Source: Nectonema munidae
Lineage: Eukaryota; Nematomorpha; Nectonematoida; Nectonematidae
Reading direction: 5' to 3'
DNA length: 64,000 nucleotides
NCBI GenBank assembly: GCA_030549495.1
Contig: JAUIRK010000077.1
Coordinates: 1 to 64,000 of the forward strand
In this document: positions 13,597 through 24,515 of the stretch, in pieces
Numbering within the stretch: position 1 is the first letter of the stretch
How the letters are laid out: every line of letters starts with the position of its first letter
Notes under the pieces: model-generated
Told to the model about the DNA's origin: nothing
The model's database searches: none
What the model saw: the letters and a program-made list of their open reading frames with translations, nothing else
Made by a program: the position numbers and the translations under genes

Positions 13597-14240
13597 ACAA
13601 ACTAGCTAAGCTAGTATATATATAATACACTGAACACATATAACATACATATTTTGAAACTATAAATTTGGAGCAAAAACTATTCTTTTGTTCAAGATTG
13701 AATTTTTATAAATTTTTCAAATAAAATTTTTAAATTTTGATTTTGATACGATATAAAAGTAATGAAGAAGAATAGTTTATTAAAAATTCTATAAAAATGC
13801 TATTGTACATAACAAAACAAAAACAGAATGGATAGAAAAAGGTGCTGAAAGGTCATTGAACCATAAGAAATATTTATAAAAAAAAGGGGAGAGGTGAAAC
13901 CCCCCCCCCCCGTCAATAACCTACAATTTATAATAAAAATGTATCAAAAAAATTTCAAAAAAAAGTAAAGATACGCTTCTAGATGTTTCAGGAACAGTCA
14001 AGAAAATCAAGTGGAATAATGCAATGATTTGAATTTAATTTGAGTTATAGAACAAGAGGAGGTCTTGAAAACCCCCTACCCCTCGTAAATAATAGAGTTG
14101 AAATATGTCATAATTCATCATTCAAATGTTAATAGTTTTGTAAATAGTATATTCTATATGAAAAAGCGTATGGGCTTTTTTCTCCATTACTGTGTCCTTC
14201 GTGTAACAGTAAAATCGTGTGTCTTGCGAAGGTTAAGTTA

Positions 14241-15278
14241 AAATGCAGCAAACTTACCAACTATTCACCATATCTTGAATTTAAAATTTAACTCGTCTAA
14301 GCATTTTTTTATAAACTTTTATCTGCTTATATAAAACTTTTAGATTAAACTTTTTCAAATTTTTTCTTTAAAAACTCTTTTTCCAAGCGTTCATCCAACA
14401 ATTTATCTACAAAAATATAGCGAAAATATTCATATATAATTATCACTTCAGTAATTAAATCAGAAACCTGCGCCTAGAAATATTTTTAGGCCTATATCAG
14501 AATATCCGTCTTTCTAATATCTGTTGAGAAACTGTTCATTTTCTGAGCGCATTTTCCCAAACTATCCTTGATTTACCCAACACAGTTTCAATTTACCTGA
14601 TGTAATCCTTTAAATTTGGGGAAAAATTGATAAAATTGACTAATATTTTTTTGAATATCACTCAAATTTTATTGTAGCTAATCTTATTAAAAATACATCA
14701 TTTTTACATAAATGTTTCTGCATTTATTTTTATCAAACTCAAAAAAAGTAAACAAAGTTGTCTCCATTTTTTTATATATCAAATCATAAAGAAAGATAAA
14801 CAACGGCTGTATATACATTGTGTTATAGTGAATAAAAGTGTCTAAAAATTCACTGAAGTTGTCTGCCCTGTGGAACAAGTTTTAGAAGAAAGAAAAATTT
14901 TATAAGACAATTTTTTAGAGGTTGGACGTTTTTTTTTTAAAAAAAGTTTTAAAATTGTAAATTTTTATTTAAAATATCAAATTCAAATTTAATTTATTAA
15001 TTTTATAGTTTTTAAATATTATAATGCCTTTCATCACTATTTTACACTTCAAATACAACACACACGCATGAAATAAATTATAAAGGGTCTAAATATAAAA
15101 ATAAAGCTTTTCCTGTTCATTTCAATACAACGTAATAAGTCTTTCATTCAGGAATCATAAAGATGGAATGGATTAATACTATTGGCTAATGAAGGTGCTA
15201 TCACATGATATGCCTGCGTGATCTATTGAGAAAAGGGGTTGATTCTTCAAAAGTTGCATTATGCGCACGATGCAGTCG
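14241..15278. other. AT-rich stretch, nothing recognised
   Basis: This lies immediately 3' of the PPxY gene (which is on the minus strand), so its upper end should contain that gene's 3' UTR. No other motif was seen. Confidence 0.4.
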
Positions 15279-18200
15279 TCATGCAATGTTGATGCTCGGT
15301 TTGGATTTAGTGTGCACTTTTTCTTTGTACAAAAAGCTGTATCTAGGTGGACTGCTCTCATCTTGGACTTCAAGACTGTACCTTGGCGGAGAAACACTCT
15401 CCTCAATCGTCTGTAAAAGAAATAAAAGGAAATGACTTCATCACGTGTAATAAACGGTTGTTCACGTCCATTGTGAATGCCCCTTAATGGAAAGAATTAC
15501 AAGAATTTGCATTGATATGGTAGAACCAATAGAGAAATCAGAAAAATTATTTATTTTATCACAATATACTCTCCAAATTTTTTACAATTTTTAAATTGAA
15601 ATCGCAGAATGCTTATTCAGTTGCGTATTTCATGAAAGAACGAAAGAAATTTATTTTCCAAATTTTTAACTTAGCTTGAAAACGATGACATGTTGAAGAT
15701 TTAATTTAGTCAAGTGACAGATGCTTAAAAATGATATATTAAGAAAACAAATTTAAAAAAAATATTTATAAGTTATTACAAAGGCTTAAAAAATTGATTG
15801 AATCAAAAAGTATATTACGATTTAAGAAAAATTACATTTAAAGTGAAAAAATGTGTGAAAAAAGGTTTAAAAGGGGCCGTGAGTAAAGTTGGTTAGATAC
15901 TGGATTTCGAGAGCTCAGGGGTTGGGTTCGATCCGCCATCAAGCCTACTTTCCTCATAGTTTGATACAAGCGGCGCAACTTTACCTCTACTTTTATCAGA
16001 GATTTTGTTCGCGGGACCTCACGATGATTGGCATACCCGAATACGTGAGAGCGTAGTGTATTAGTAAAAGACAAAATATAACAAAAGAAAAAAAGGAAAA
16101 ATGAACATTGGGTAGGAGTCCTTTCAATTTGATCAGACAAGTATACTGAATTAATGGACAGTCTTGAAAGCAGTATGAATATTAGCTAAAAAGAAAAGAT
16201 CGTGAAATGTTTATTATTTTTCATAGTCAAACAGCATTTCAACAGTCTAAAAATTGTTATGCTGTGAAGTTTATTTTAAATTGCGGTCCAGCACGATGAG
16301 TCCCAGCGTGACAACCGTATGCCGATAGTAATGAAAATTCATTTGAAAAAGGAGACTTGAAATTCTCGCGCTCAAAAGGTGTGCCATGAATGTGCCTCAT
16401 GTCACTTAAAAAGAACCAGGCAGAATAAGTCAACCAAGTTTAGCTTTTTTTCTTGATGTAGATGATTGAATATGGCCAAGCTTTTAAACTTGTGCATCGA
16501 GCATATGAAGCAACGAATATTGCATTTTCCTCCATATCCTACACTTTTCGAAATATCCTTCAACACAAAGCTCACATTATGCTTGACATGGTTAATCGCA
16601 GTTATGTGATTTTGCTTTTTAAGTGATAGAACGCCTGGCCTTCATCTGTTAAGCTGAGACAAAATGTCTTAATTACAAAACGTCTTGAACTCTTATACAT
16701 AAAGAGAGAATAAGTCTTTTATTTTATAACAGATAAATAATTTAAATAAAATAATTCCCAATAGGTATAATGAAGATGACATCAGAAGTCAGCAACGGTC
16801 CTTCCTCCACTCAACACACGCCTCATCTATGTGGTACTTTGTAAAGCTATTATTTTTGTATATTATTTCCATTTTTTATAAATAAAAATTAAAAAAATAT
16901 ATTTTGCTTAAAAAGGGCATACTTTAATAATTCCCATATATAAAAAAATATGTATCATTTCTACTTTTAAAATGTCTTTTTTAAGTTCTAAATTATCTTT
17001 TTTCAAATCTAATTTCTCTTTTTTAAGTTCTAAATTTATAACTAAAAAAAGATCATTTAGAATTGAAAATGGTATAAATACTCTTACAGTGAAAACTGTC
17101 TTAGCTGTCACCTTGATAGAACTGTTGCCTGTCTATACTGGACGCTCTACAACATCCCGATTCACTCCAAAAGAGTAGAACAGCAAATGTAGGATCACTT
17201 GTCTAAAACTATCATTTCCAATCGGTCTCATGTTTGAGCGCTATACACAGATTTTACTGTATTTTACTTGCGTCCCTGGAAACAGTCCAACAACGAACTG
17301 CAGACACTGCTACCTACGAAGAAGTCGGTTGAGCAAAACATGAATTTCTTGATTTCTTGTTTATACTGGATGTATTTTAGAAGAATCAAAATGTTTTTGG
17401 ATTAAGTAGCGAAATTTATGAATACATCGAGTAATTGGCAAATACCATACAATCCCTGCCAATTATCCCCAATTTCTAAAAAAAAAACGCGTTCTCTATA
17501 CCTATATATTCTCTATATATGTTTTAAGAAGAAGATTTATTAATTGATAAAATAAAATTGGAATACACCACTAAACATATAAAAAAAAGAATTTAATAAA
17601 GAAACTATAAACCAACTATAAATATGCAATCTCTTTCTTTTATTAAATTCTTTTTTTATATGTTTAGTGGTGTATTCCAATTTTATTTTATCAATTAATA
17701 AATCTTCTTCTTCTTCTTAATAGAGAATAATACGGTCCTTTTAGGCTTAAAATAAGACTTTCTATAGTTGCAAAATTATAATGTAAATAATAGCAATGCT
17801 TCTAAAGTTGCTTATTATAAATGATCTACGAGCCATGTTTAAGTTTCGATTTTTTCAAATTGTTTAATTTTATTTATTCATAAAATTAGCAAAATTAATT
17901 GGTGTAAATTTGGGAGACCATATTTTAATTTTCCTGAGAATTTAGTGAAGCTAGTGAAACTAGACCCCCTAAAAATAAAAATAAGGTCGAATTCTTGATT
18001 GAAAAACGAAATACATATCATAAAAAAAAATAAAAAATAGTAGGATTTTATGACATGTAGAAATGAAGTAAAATATAAACTTAAAGTACCAAACAAAATA
18101 AGTACCAATAAAGTACCAACATTTTACGCAATTTATCGTCTCCTTATTGGAGAAAGTTGCTACTCAGTTGCAAAATTTTAAAAGTTATTCAAAAAGAAAG

Positions 18201-20443
18201 TCATTTCTATGATTATCCCGAAACGATCAATTGCCAAATAAAAAATTGTTTTTCCTGTAAATTTCAACATTCTTTCATTTAGAATATATATGCTTTTTTT
18301 TTTATAAAGTTAGATTTCCTTATAGCGGTTTTCATAAACATTTGGAAGCTAACTTGCTCGGTGTATGATTTTATTTTATTTTATAAGTTGAACTGATTAT
18401 ATGCTATGTAGAATATCAGAGGTCTGGCAAGACTTCCGGGGAGACAACTTGCCAAACTTTGCAGCCTTATTATATATTTAAATGTGTAAATCGTAAAATG
18501 CTAAAAAAAAATATACTTAAAATAAAAATTTTCAAAAAATATTTTATATACATATTGAAAGCCACATTTAACTTTGAAATTGCATGATGAAAAGGACGTC
18601 ATCATAGACATGAAAGAGATAAAATCTAAAAAATCTTGTGACGTTTACAATATCTCTGTGGACAGACTTTATTTGATAAGGTGCTACTAAATTGTTAAAT
18701 ACTTAGTCCTTGCTTTCAATTCCTGTTTTGAGATCGAGTAAGGCTAGCCCTTTCTTTGAAAAGAGTGATAAGCTGTGTATAGGAAAGTAAAGATTCAAAA
18801 AAATTATACATATAGTCAAAACTGTACATACTTGGATAAACACAGCCTCTTTTATGAATACTAATTAGGTTTTAGAAAAAAGCACAGTACAGAATACTTA
18901 CATTAAAAAAAATCCAACACTACTTCGATAAATTCGATGATGTACTCGCTATATTTTTAGACTTGAAGAAGGTGTTTGACATCATATCACATAATTTACT
19001 TCTAACTAAGCTTATTGACCCTCGTTTCTTGCAATCTACTTTGAAGTTTTCCCCGTCTTATTTATTGGCTAGACATAAAATTGAAAGAATATGGGACATG
19101 CCTTCATCTTTGAAATATATTTCAACAGGGGTACCACAAGGTTCTATTTTAGGACCCTTGTTGAAATGATACAAGGAGGTATAATAAATTATAATAAATA
19201 ACTTTTAGCTCTTTGTGGTCTTTCTAATTCGGTTCATAGCAAAATCCACGAAAACCAAAATCCGTGCTACCAAAATCGCTGAAAATTTAAGTCACTGCTA
19301 CTTTAGTTTTCGCGGATTTTGACTGGATAACTTTTAATACACATGTACCTATGATCGATTTTTCGATGAAGTTAAATCTAATTTCCTTACGATTGAAAAA
19401 TGGTGTGCAAAAATTCTAGTAAATCAAAGTCAACCTTTTTTCGAATGAAAGATATGGGAGTTTCAATATTGAATTTAATCAAATACGCATTGAACTTGTT
19501 GAAAGATCGAATTTTCTAGGTTTGGTCGTAAATGTTCATCTTTCTTGGAGTGGCCATATTAATCGTATTTCCAAATAATCGTGCAATACACTTGGAGTTT
19601 TGAAGAGATTTAAAAATTACTTCGCTATAAATGCGAAATTTTTGGTATTGGCGCATTTTTGTTATAGTTTCATAAATTGGGGTCACTCTAACATGTACAG
19701 TCTCAAAATTTTACAAAAAAACATTTGGTGAGGTGTTTTAATATGGAGCATAGGCAGCTAACCTCATGATGCTTCATCAACAAGAATTTATTAAAACTAA
19801 AAGATATATATGATTTTCAGTTATCCATATTTATATATAAATACATCTACAACATGCTTCCCAAACTGGCCAACTTTTAGACTTCGATCGACACAGTATT
19901 CGTCATAGGGTCTGCCCTAAAGTTCACAATTCCTCGTTGTATGATAGCAAGTGCCGAGAAGCTTCTAAAATATAGAGTAATTTTGTTCAAGAATTACTTC
20001 CTTGCAGAAACTATAAAAGTAATTGTAATGTAAAAAATCGTTACATACATATGCTCGAATTAAATGAGCGTTTTTTATTGTGTTTACTCTTTACCGACTG
20101 CTATATTTGTGTGTTTGGGGGATACTTTTAACTCTGTCTAATGGACGCTCTTATTGAGATCTGTAAAAAGGTATGCAATTTAAGCATTACCTGTATGGAC
20201 ATGAGTCGAGCTTGGTTCTGGAAGCGTCTGAGATTGCTGTCCTCTTCAAACTTCAGGATCACGTAGAGGTAGAGGAAAAAGATGGCCAGGAGGATTAGGA
20301 TGGAGATGATGACGTTGAAAGTGTTCTTTAGCTCTGCCGGCTTGAAGAGCGTGCTCGAGTAGTCACTCAGCACCAGAGCCAAAGTGAAGGCCAGCAAAAA
20401 GAGGGCGCACGACGTGACGAAGAGCCAGTAAAGTTTCATCTCT
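15279..20443 (-). CDS. Small membrane protein with two C-terminal PPxY motifs (partial, two exons)
   Basis: The upstream exon is 20443-20191 and the terminal exon 15410-15279. The upstream exon follows a pyrimidine-rich acceptor (...CTCCTGTCAG) and contains ATG at 20439. It encodes 83 residues with two hydrophobic helices, about residues 5-24 and 42-63, then a charged loop (KFEEDSNLRRFQNQARLMSI). It ends in phase 0 at CATACAG|GTAATG. The terminal exon follows TTTCTTTTACAG, starts in phase 0, and encodes 43 residues with two SPPRYS repeats, giving PPRY at about residues 91 and 104, then stop. PPxY motifs bind WW domains of Nedd4-type ubiquitin ligases; multi-helix membrane adaptors such as LAPTM4/5 carry them at the C terminus. 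The LAPTM-like identity is only inferred. The Met could be internal, with further helices encoded upstream. Local GC is clearly higher than the surroundings, and both splice phases agree. Confidence 0.65.
15873..15988 (+). repeat. tRNA-derived SINE, family A (copy with 3' deletion)
   Basis: An A-box-like GTGAGTAAAGTTGGTTAGAT is followed by a B box GGGTTCGATCC and the family body ATCAAGCCTACTTTCCTCAT. The usual 3' section (TTTTCGATGAAAACACCC) is lost, although the terminal TTTACC remains. It lies in the intron of the PPxY gene. Confidence 0.75.
15989..17086. other. Intronic stretch without recognised features
   Basis: There is a GC-richer patch at 16275-16620 with no identifiable protein or repeat match. 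At 16972-17037 a short direct repeat of TTTTTTAAGTTCTAAATT appears, whose complement reads as a Leu-Lys-rich coiled-coil-like peptide. The latter is probably a repeat rather than an exon. Confidence 0.4.
17087..17259. mobile_element. Short pogo/Tigger-like MITE
   Basis: The left end is CAGTGAAAACTGTCTTAGCT and the complement of the right end is CAGTAAAATCTGTGTATAGC. TA dinucleotides flank both ends (17085-17086 and 17260-17261), as expected for Tc1/pogo insertions. At 173 bp it has no coding capacity. It lies in the intron of the PPxY gene. Confidence 0.6.
17525..17720. repeat. Near-perfect foldback of a LINE-like 3' end
   Basis: Arms at about 17526-17604 and 17634-17720 are inverted copies of some 76 bp around a 30 bp spacer. 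They differ only in one A/T-run length, one A, and the number of CTT units. Each arm ends in AATTAATAAATCTTCTTCTT, a LINE-style 3' terminus with a short CTT tail. The same end occurs singly at about 26200-26238. Confidence 0.8.
18413..18485 (+). repeat. Dispersed repeat shared with 50886-51010
   Basis: ATATCAGAGGTCTGGCAAGA then CTTCCGGGGAGACAACTTGC and a TTATTATATATTTAAAT tail recur, diverged, at 50886-51010 inside a pogo-like element. The family is not identified. Confidence 0.55.
18850..19990 (+). pseudogene. Non-LTR LINE reverse transcriptase relic (Jockey/CR1-like)
   Basis: Fragments appear in order: FRKKHSTEYL, DLKKVFDIISHNLLLTKL, SYLLARHKIE and GVPQGSILGPLL in nearly one frame up to 19169. 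An unrelated patch at 19190-19330 replaces the YADD catalytic segment. Downstream are fragments resembling the thumb and C terminus (IEKWCAKILVNQS, then KLIDIYDFQLSIFIYKYI-like). Stops are frequent. It lies in the intron of the PPxY gene in the opposite orientation to that gene. Without the YADD region it cannot be active. Confidence 0.75.
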
Positions 20444-21660
20444 CTGACAGGAGTGCGCGTTAAAAATTGGAGTGGATGAGGAGTCAAACGCAGCAATCTG
20501 CTCACCTACTTGCTATCATTTTTGCTGTTATTTTTATCAAGGTGATGTGCGAGTCACGCGTCTTTTCTTCCGATGCAAACACTCAGCTACTTCCACTGCT
20601 TCGGATGAAGAAACTTTTTTCAGCGTAGTTGTTATTTTTCTTAATTTTTTTTTCTCATTCAACAGCTAAGCATTCTTTGTGACTTGGGTGAAAAGAGTAT
20701 TTTCAAACCGCATCTTGTTTTTTCTATAAACAAAGCGTCATCCATCAAATAGTTTGCATATACAAATCTACCTGCTCCAACAAACAAGAGATATACAATA
20801 TGCATAATGTTCTTTATGCTGTCAAAGCCTCATATCTCTCAATACTCGTGATGAAAAACATAGAAAGAGGAAGAGGCATCACTACAAACGCTTGCGTGAA
20901 AATGCTTGCAAAGCAACAGGTAAACACAAATGCAATGTGGATAACAAATGAAGAAAATCATAATCACGCTCACGACACCTTAGCAAATGTTCTACAAATT
21001 TTCGTGTGAAATAACATTAATCTTAGCGTTTATTACACGTGCACTGATAAGAAGATCTCTTGTCCCTTGATAAAAACCGTATCACTTTTATGCCTTAGAA
21101 TTATTCATTTCCGTTATACGCCCTATTCCCTTCTAATCTGTAAGATTTTATCGTAATTTCAAGTTATAAATATTCAAGGTCACCCATCATTTAGATAATC
21201 TCTTTTTAAAGTATATAAATAATTTTTTATTTCAAACGTCGCTATTCCTGCACGTCAATATGAAAATTCAGACATTTTATATGTATTCTGGTCGATTCTT
21301 TTCATTGATCTGCATATCGGCTATAAAAAGTAGGAAAAAATCAATCATTTTTATTTTTCAAACTATTTTGTTCTAATAATATTTCACTAGTCTATGGAAG
21401 AGGGGCAATTTTGACGTTTTTTCAAATTATTTATTGTGAAAAAATTCATACATATCATTTTATCTAGACAAGTATTCATTATTGTTTAATAATGTATATA
21501 TATATATAGATTTGTTTCCAAATTTAGAAGTTTAATTAAAATACAATATAAGAGATAATATTATTTTAGAGCCTTTTTTTGTATTTCTTGCTTTCTATAT
21601 TTTTTCTTTATCTTTTTATCATCTAGTATTTTTATTTATATTTGGCCTTAGCACATGCCT
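20444..21660. other. Upstream or intronic sequence of the PPxY gene, no exon recognised
   Basis: The first 200 bp are relatively GC-rich and could be exon, UTR or promoter of the PPxY gene, but no further hydrophobic exon with splice sites was found. The rest is AT-rich, including a (TA)n run near 21495. Confidence 0.4.
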
Positions 21661-22170
21661 CATTCATTCATTCATTCATTCATTCATTCATTCATTCATT
21701 CATTCATTCATTCATTCATTCATTCATTCATTCATTCATTCATTCATTCATTCATTCATTCATTCATTCATTCATTCATTCATTCATTCATTCATTCATT
21801 CATTCATTCATTCATTCATTCATTCATTCATTCATTCATTCATTCATTCATTCATTCATTCATTCATTCATTCATTCATTCATTCATTCATTCATTCATT
21901 CATTCATTCATTCATTCATTCATTCATTCATTCATTCATTCATTCATTCATTCATTCATTCATTCATTCATTCATTCATTCATTCATTCATTCATTCATT
22001 CATTCATTCATTCATTCATTCATTCATTCATTCATTCATTCATTCATTCATTCATTCATTCATTCATTCATTCATTCATTCATTCATTCATTCATTCATT
22101 CATTCATTCATTCATTCATTCATTCATTCATTCATTCATTCATTCATTCATTCATTCATTCATTCATTCA
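21661..22170. repeat. Perfect (CATT)127 tetranucleotide array
   Basis: 510 bp of uninterrupted CATT units. Because four is not a multiple of three, the apparent ORFs of repeated Phe-Ile-His-Ser are translation artefacts. The lack of any interruption implies recent expansion. Confidence 0.98.
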
Positions 22171-22767
22171 AATAGTGAGGATATTTTTTGACTTGGCTCA
22201 TAATTTAAATGGATTAACGCCTAGGAGACAGCAATGTAGGAAGTCACAAGACACAACAATGTCATTTCGACACTACTAGATTTACATGAAACTTTTGAAT
22301 AAGAAATAAAAAGTATTTTAATTTTATTTATAATACCAGTCCAGGTCTGGCTGATAAAATATCTGGCCAGGTTAGAAAATAAATTATGATATTTAATTAC
22401 TTTATCTGACCCTTGCCACCTCTCCTATTAAATTTTTATAGCTCCTTCTGGCACACTATAATTAAAAATTCTAGAAACTGTGTACATCATTTTTTTGAAA
22501 TAAAAAAGTTTATATTATACATATTCAAAAAATGGATTAGGAGATAACAACAAACATAAAGTATAAAGAGAGTGTATGAAACTTTGAAACTTGCACAGTT
22601 GATTATTATCACTATATAGTGTAAAAGTATCAGTAATTGAATTTACTCGAAACTTCTCTCATTCTTCATTTAATATAAACGACGTTTGAAATGTTAGGCA
22701 GGGAATGGAATTTTAACTATGCCGTGGAATCGAACAACAATCTGCTACATATTTCATACAATTAGAC

Positions 22768-22820
22768 AGTTGCGTGCATTTCGGCCTTTTCAATGAAAAC
22801 ACGCCCTGGTACCTTGACGC
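22768..22820 (+). repeat. SINE family A, 3' fragment
   Basis: CCTTTTCAATGAAAACACGC and CCTGGTACCTTGAC match the 3' end shared by the copies at 23426, 39226 and 43201. A decayed upstream part may reach back to about 22720. Confidence 0.55.
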
Positions 22821-23209
22821 TTTCTTAATTACCAATTTATTATAATAACTCAGACATAGCTAAAGTGTTTTACGTACTAAAATGAAGAGTTACTGCGAAA
22901 AATTATTAATTCAAAACGAACTACGGTATCAGTAAGGGTTTCAAACCATCAAACTAAAAACGTTTAAAATGGAAAAATTAGTGTACGTTATTATTTTACT
23001 ATCAAAACGGTTTTTTCCCAAAATATTTCAATGTTTTTGACAGCAATTCTTATTACATAACACACATAACCTTTTAGTATTGTTTTATGTTTGTTAGAAG
23101 CACACTCGCGATGGCGTATAGGTGATAACAGAGACAATTTTTCCCATAAAACTTATACCAAGATTTCTAATTAAGTTTGTGTGTGCACTCAACAAAAAAA
23201 CTTGCTTTG

Positions 23210-23415
23210 GCTACTAGAATTATATAGTAAATTTACTGTTCTTAGAATTACTATAGTAATAGTAAATTTACTATTTTTCATCTAGTAACACACTAGTATT
23301 TTTAGTATAGTCATAGTAAAATTCACTATTTTTACCTTACTTGCTATAAAATAACTTTACTATAGTCATAATAAAAATGACTAGTTTTATCTTTAGTAAC
23401 TTTCTAGTATTTTCC
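23210..23415. repeat. Degenerate TAGTAAA-type repeat cluster
   Basis: Variants of TAGTAAATTTACTATTTTT and CTAGTAACNNNCTAGTATTTT recur about six times in 200 bp, partly as palindromes. It abuts the SINE copy at 23426. It looks like a decayed minisatellite or the palindromic interior of a MITE. Confidence 0.5.
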
Positions 23416-23425
23416 ACGGAGTCAT

Positions 23426-23572
23426 AGGTAAAGGTACCCTGGGGTGTTTTCATCGAAAAGGCACAATTGCGCCGCTTGTATCGAACTATGAGAAAGTAGG
23501 CTTGATGCGGGATCGAACCCAAGACCGTGAGTTATTGAAACCCACTACTTAACCAATCTTACTCACGCCCCC
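23426..23572 (-). repeat. tRNA-derived SINE, family A, near full length
   Basis: On the complement: GGGGGCGTGAGTAAGATTGG, B box GGGTTCGATCC, GCATCAAGCCTACTTTCTCA, TTCGATACAAGCGGCGCAAT and a 3' end GGGTACCTTTACC. The A and B boxes are spaced as in RNA polymerase III promoters. This is one of the two best-preserved copies in the window. Confidence 0.8.
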
Positions 23573-23890
23573 ATAGTGAATATTACTATTATTATTCTAC
23601 TAGCACACTCATTACTTTCTTTGATAAGTTATCAATTTTTACATTGATTTGCTTACTTTCTATTTTTTTCGCTGTCCTTCTTACACTTTATTTCTTCTTC
23701 AAGTTGTTTATGAAAAACATTTTTACGTTTGTGATAGAATGTGTTCTTTATATATTTATCTAATTTTTCGTAAAAAATAGCTTCTCGCATCTTGACTTTT
23801 TAGAACTCTTGGCTTGAGTCTTTGGAACTTCAATACAATCTAGGATAACCTTGGGATAGATAAATGCAAGCTTATAAAAAAGTAAATAAC

Positions 23891-24305
23891 CTGTGCGAAA
23901 GATTTAATGTAAGGATATTTTTTCAATATTTCTGGAATTTCCATTTTCAAATCTACAATTTCTTTGTTTCTTTGTTCCACTTTATAATACTCTTTTATCA
24001 GACATTCCGAATGAATTTCCACTGACAAAGAATCTTCTAAATGTGGTAATTATGGTAGGAAGTTTTCCAAACCCCATTCAGCTTTACTCTTCACTCTTTT
24101 TGTTATCTTTTTCTATTTTTCACTTCTTTAACATCTTTTTCATTTCCTTTTCTTTCATTAGCAAATTTATACTTCATCTTTTCTCTCCAATATGTCTTGA
24201 AAAAAATAACAACACATTATGATATTTTCATTTAGAACTTTTACCTTAACTGACTCTTCTGGCAAACCACTTTCTTTATAGAGGTAAGGAAAATCGTTAA
24301 AAACC
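23891..24305 (-). pseudogene. Relic of a SAMD3-like dispersed gene family
   Basis: Two exon-like pieces join in phase across a 49 bp GT-AG intron (24244-24196). The upstream one ends FNDFPYLYKESGLPEESVK and the downstream one begins TYWREKMKYKFANERK. After a stop and a frameshift come KAEWGLENFLP, an in-frame stop, LPHLEDSLSVE, and KEIVDLKMEIPEILKKYPYI ending at a CACAG|GTTATT donor at 23891. This order (FP.L.D, W..K.K.KF.N.R, AE..LP, E..RR.EIV, I..I...YP.L) is one I recall from a dispersed animal family often annotated as SAMD3-like. The function is unknown. Frame breaks indicate a relic, though some may be undetected introns. A further 89-codon ORF at 25129-24860 could be an upstream exon. 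Confidence 0.4.
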
Positions 24306-24439
24306 ATCAATAATGTGTCAGTATTTTTTCATTGTTGGATACCTGAACAAAACGCAGTTATAATTATTTATATCATAAAAATGAAATTTTCTACATATAA
24401 TATAATAATTCATTTTTCATTTGGATGAAGGATTTTTTC

Positions 24440-24515
24440 CCATACGAACATATAAACTTAAGTTTAGTTTGTATTTTTTTGTTTTGAACTGAATAAATCT
24501 TATCTTATCTTACCT
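24440..24515 (+). repeat. LINE-type 3' terminus with ATCTT tail
   Basis: GAACTGAATAAATCTTATCT followed by further TATCTTACC units has the AATAAA-plus-microsatellite structure seen at the 3' ends of arthropod LINEs. No coding part is attached. Confidence 0.4.

Noticed and set aside
15179-15406. 75-codon minus ORF with a weak F-box-like LHDDCIVRIMQLL
   Set aside because: The other frame of the same region gives a spliced exon with acceptor, in-phase junction and duplicated PPxY motifs, which is far more convincing.
16908-17111. 67-codon minus ORF with Leu-Lys heptads
   Set aside because: Generated by short direct repeats of TTTTTTAAGTTCTAAATT; no conserved domain or splice context.
21661-22170. 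CRISPR-like array
   Set aside because: A continuous 4-bp repeat without spacers in a eukaryotic context.
21642-22191. 177-178 codon ORFs of repeated Phe-Ile-His-Ser
   Set aside because: They arise from the CATT repeat read through as a 12-base period and are open in multiple frames.
23426-23572. Functional tRNA gene
   Set aside because: The A and B boxes are present, but there is no cloverleaf with anticodon arm and acceptor stem, and the same sequence recurs with a long non-tRNA body, so it is a SINE.
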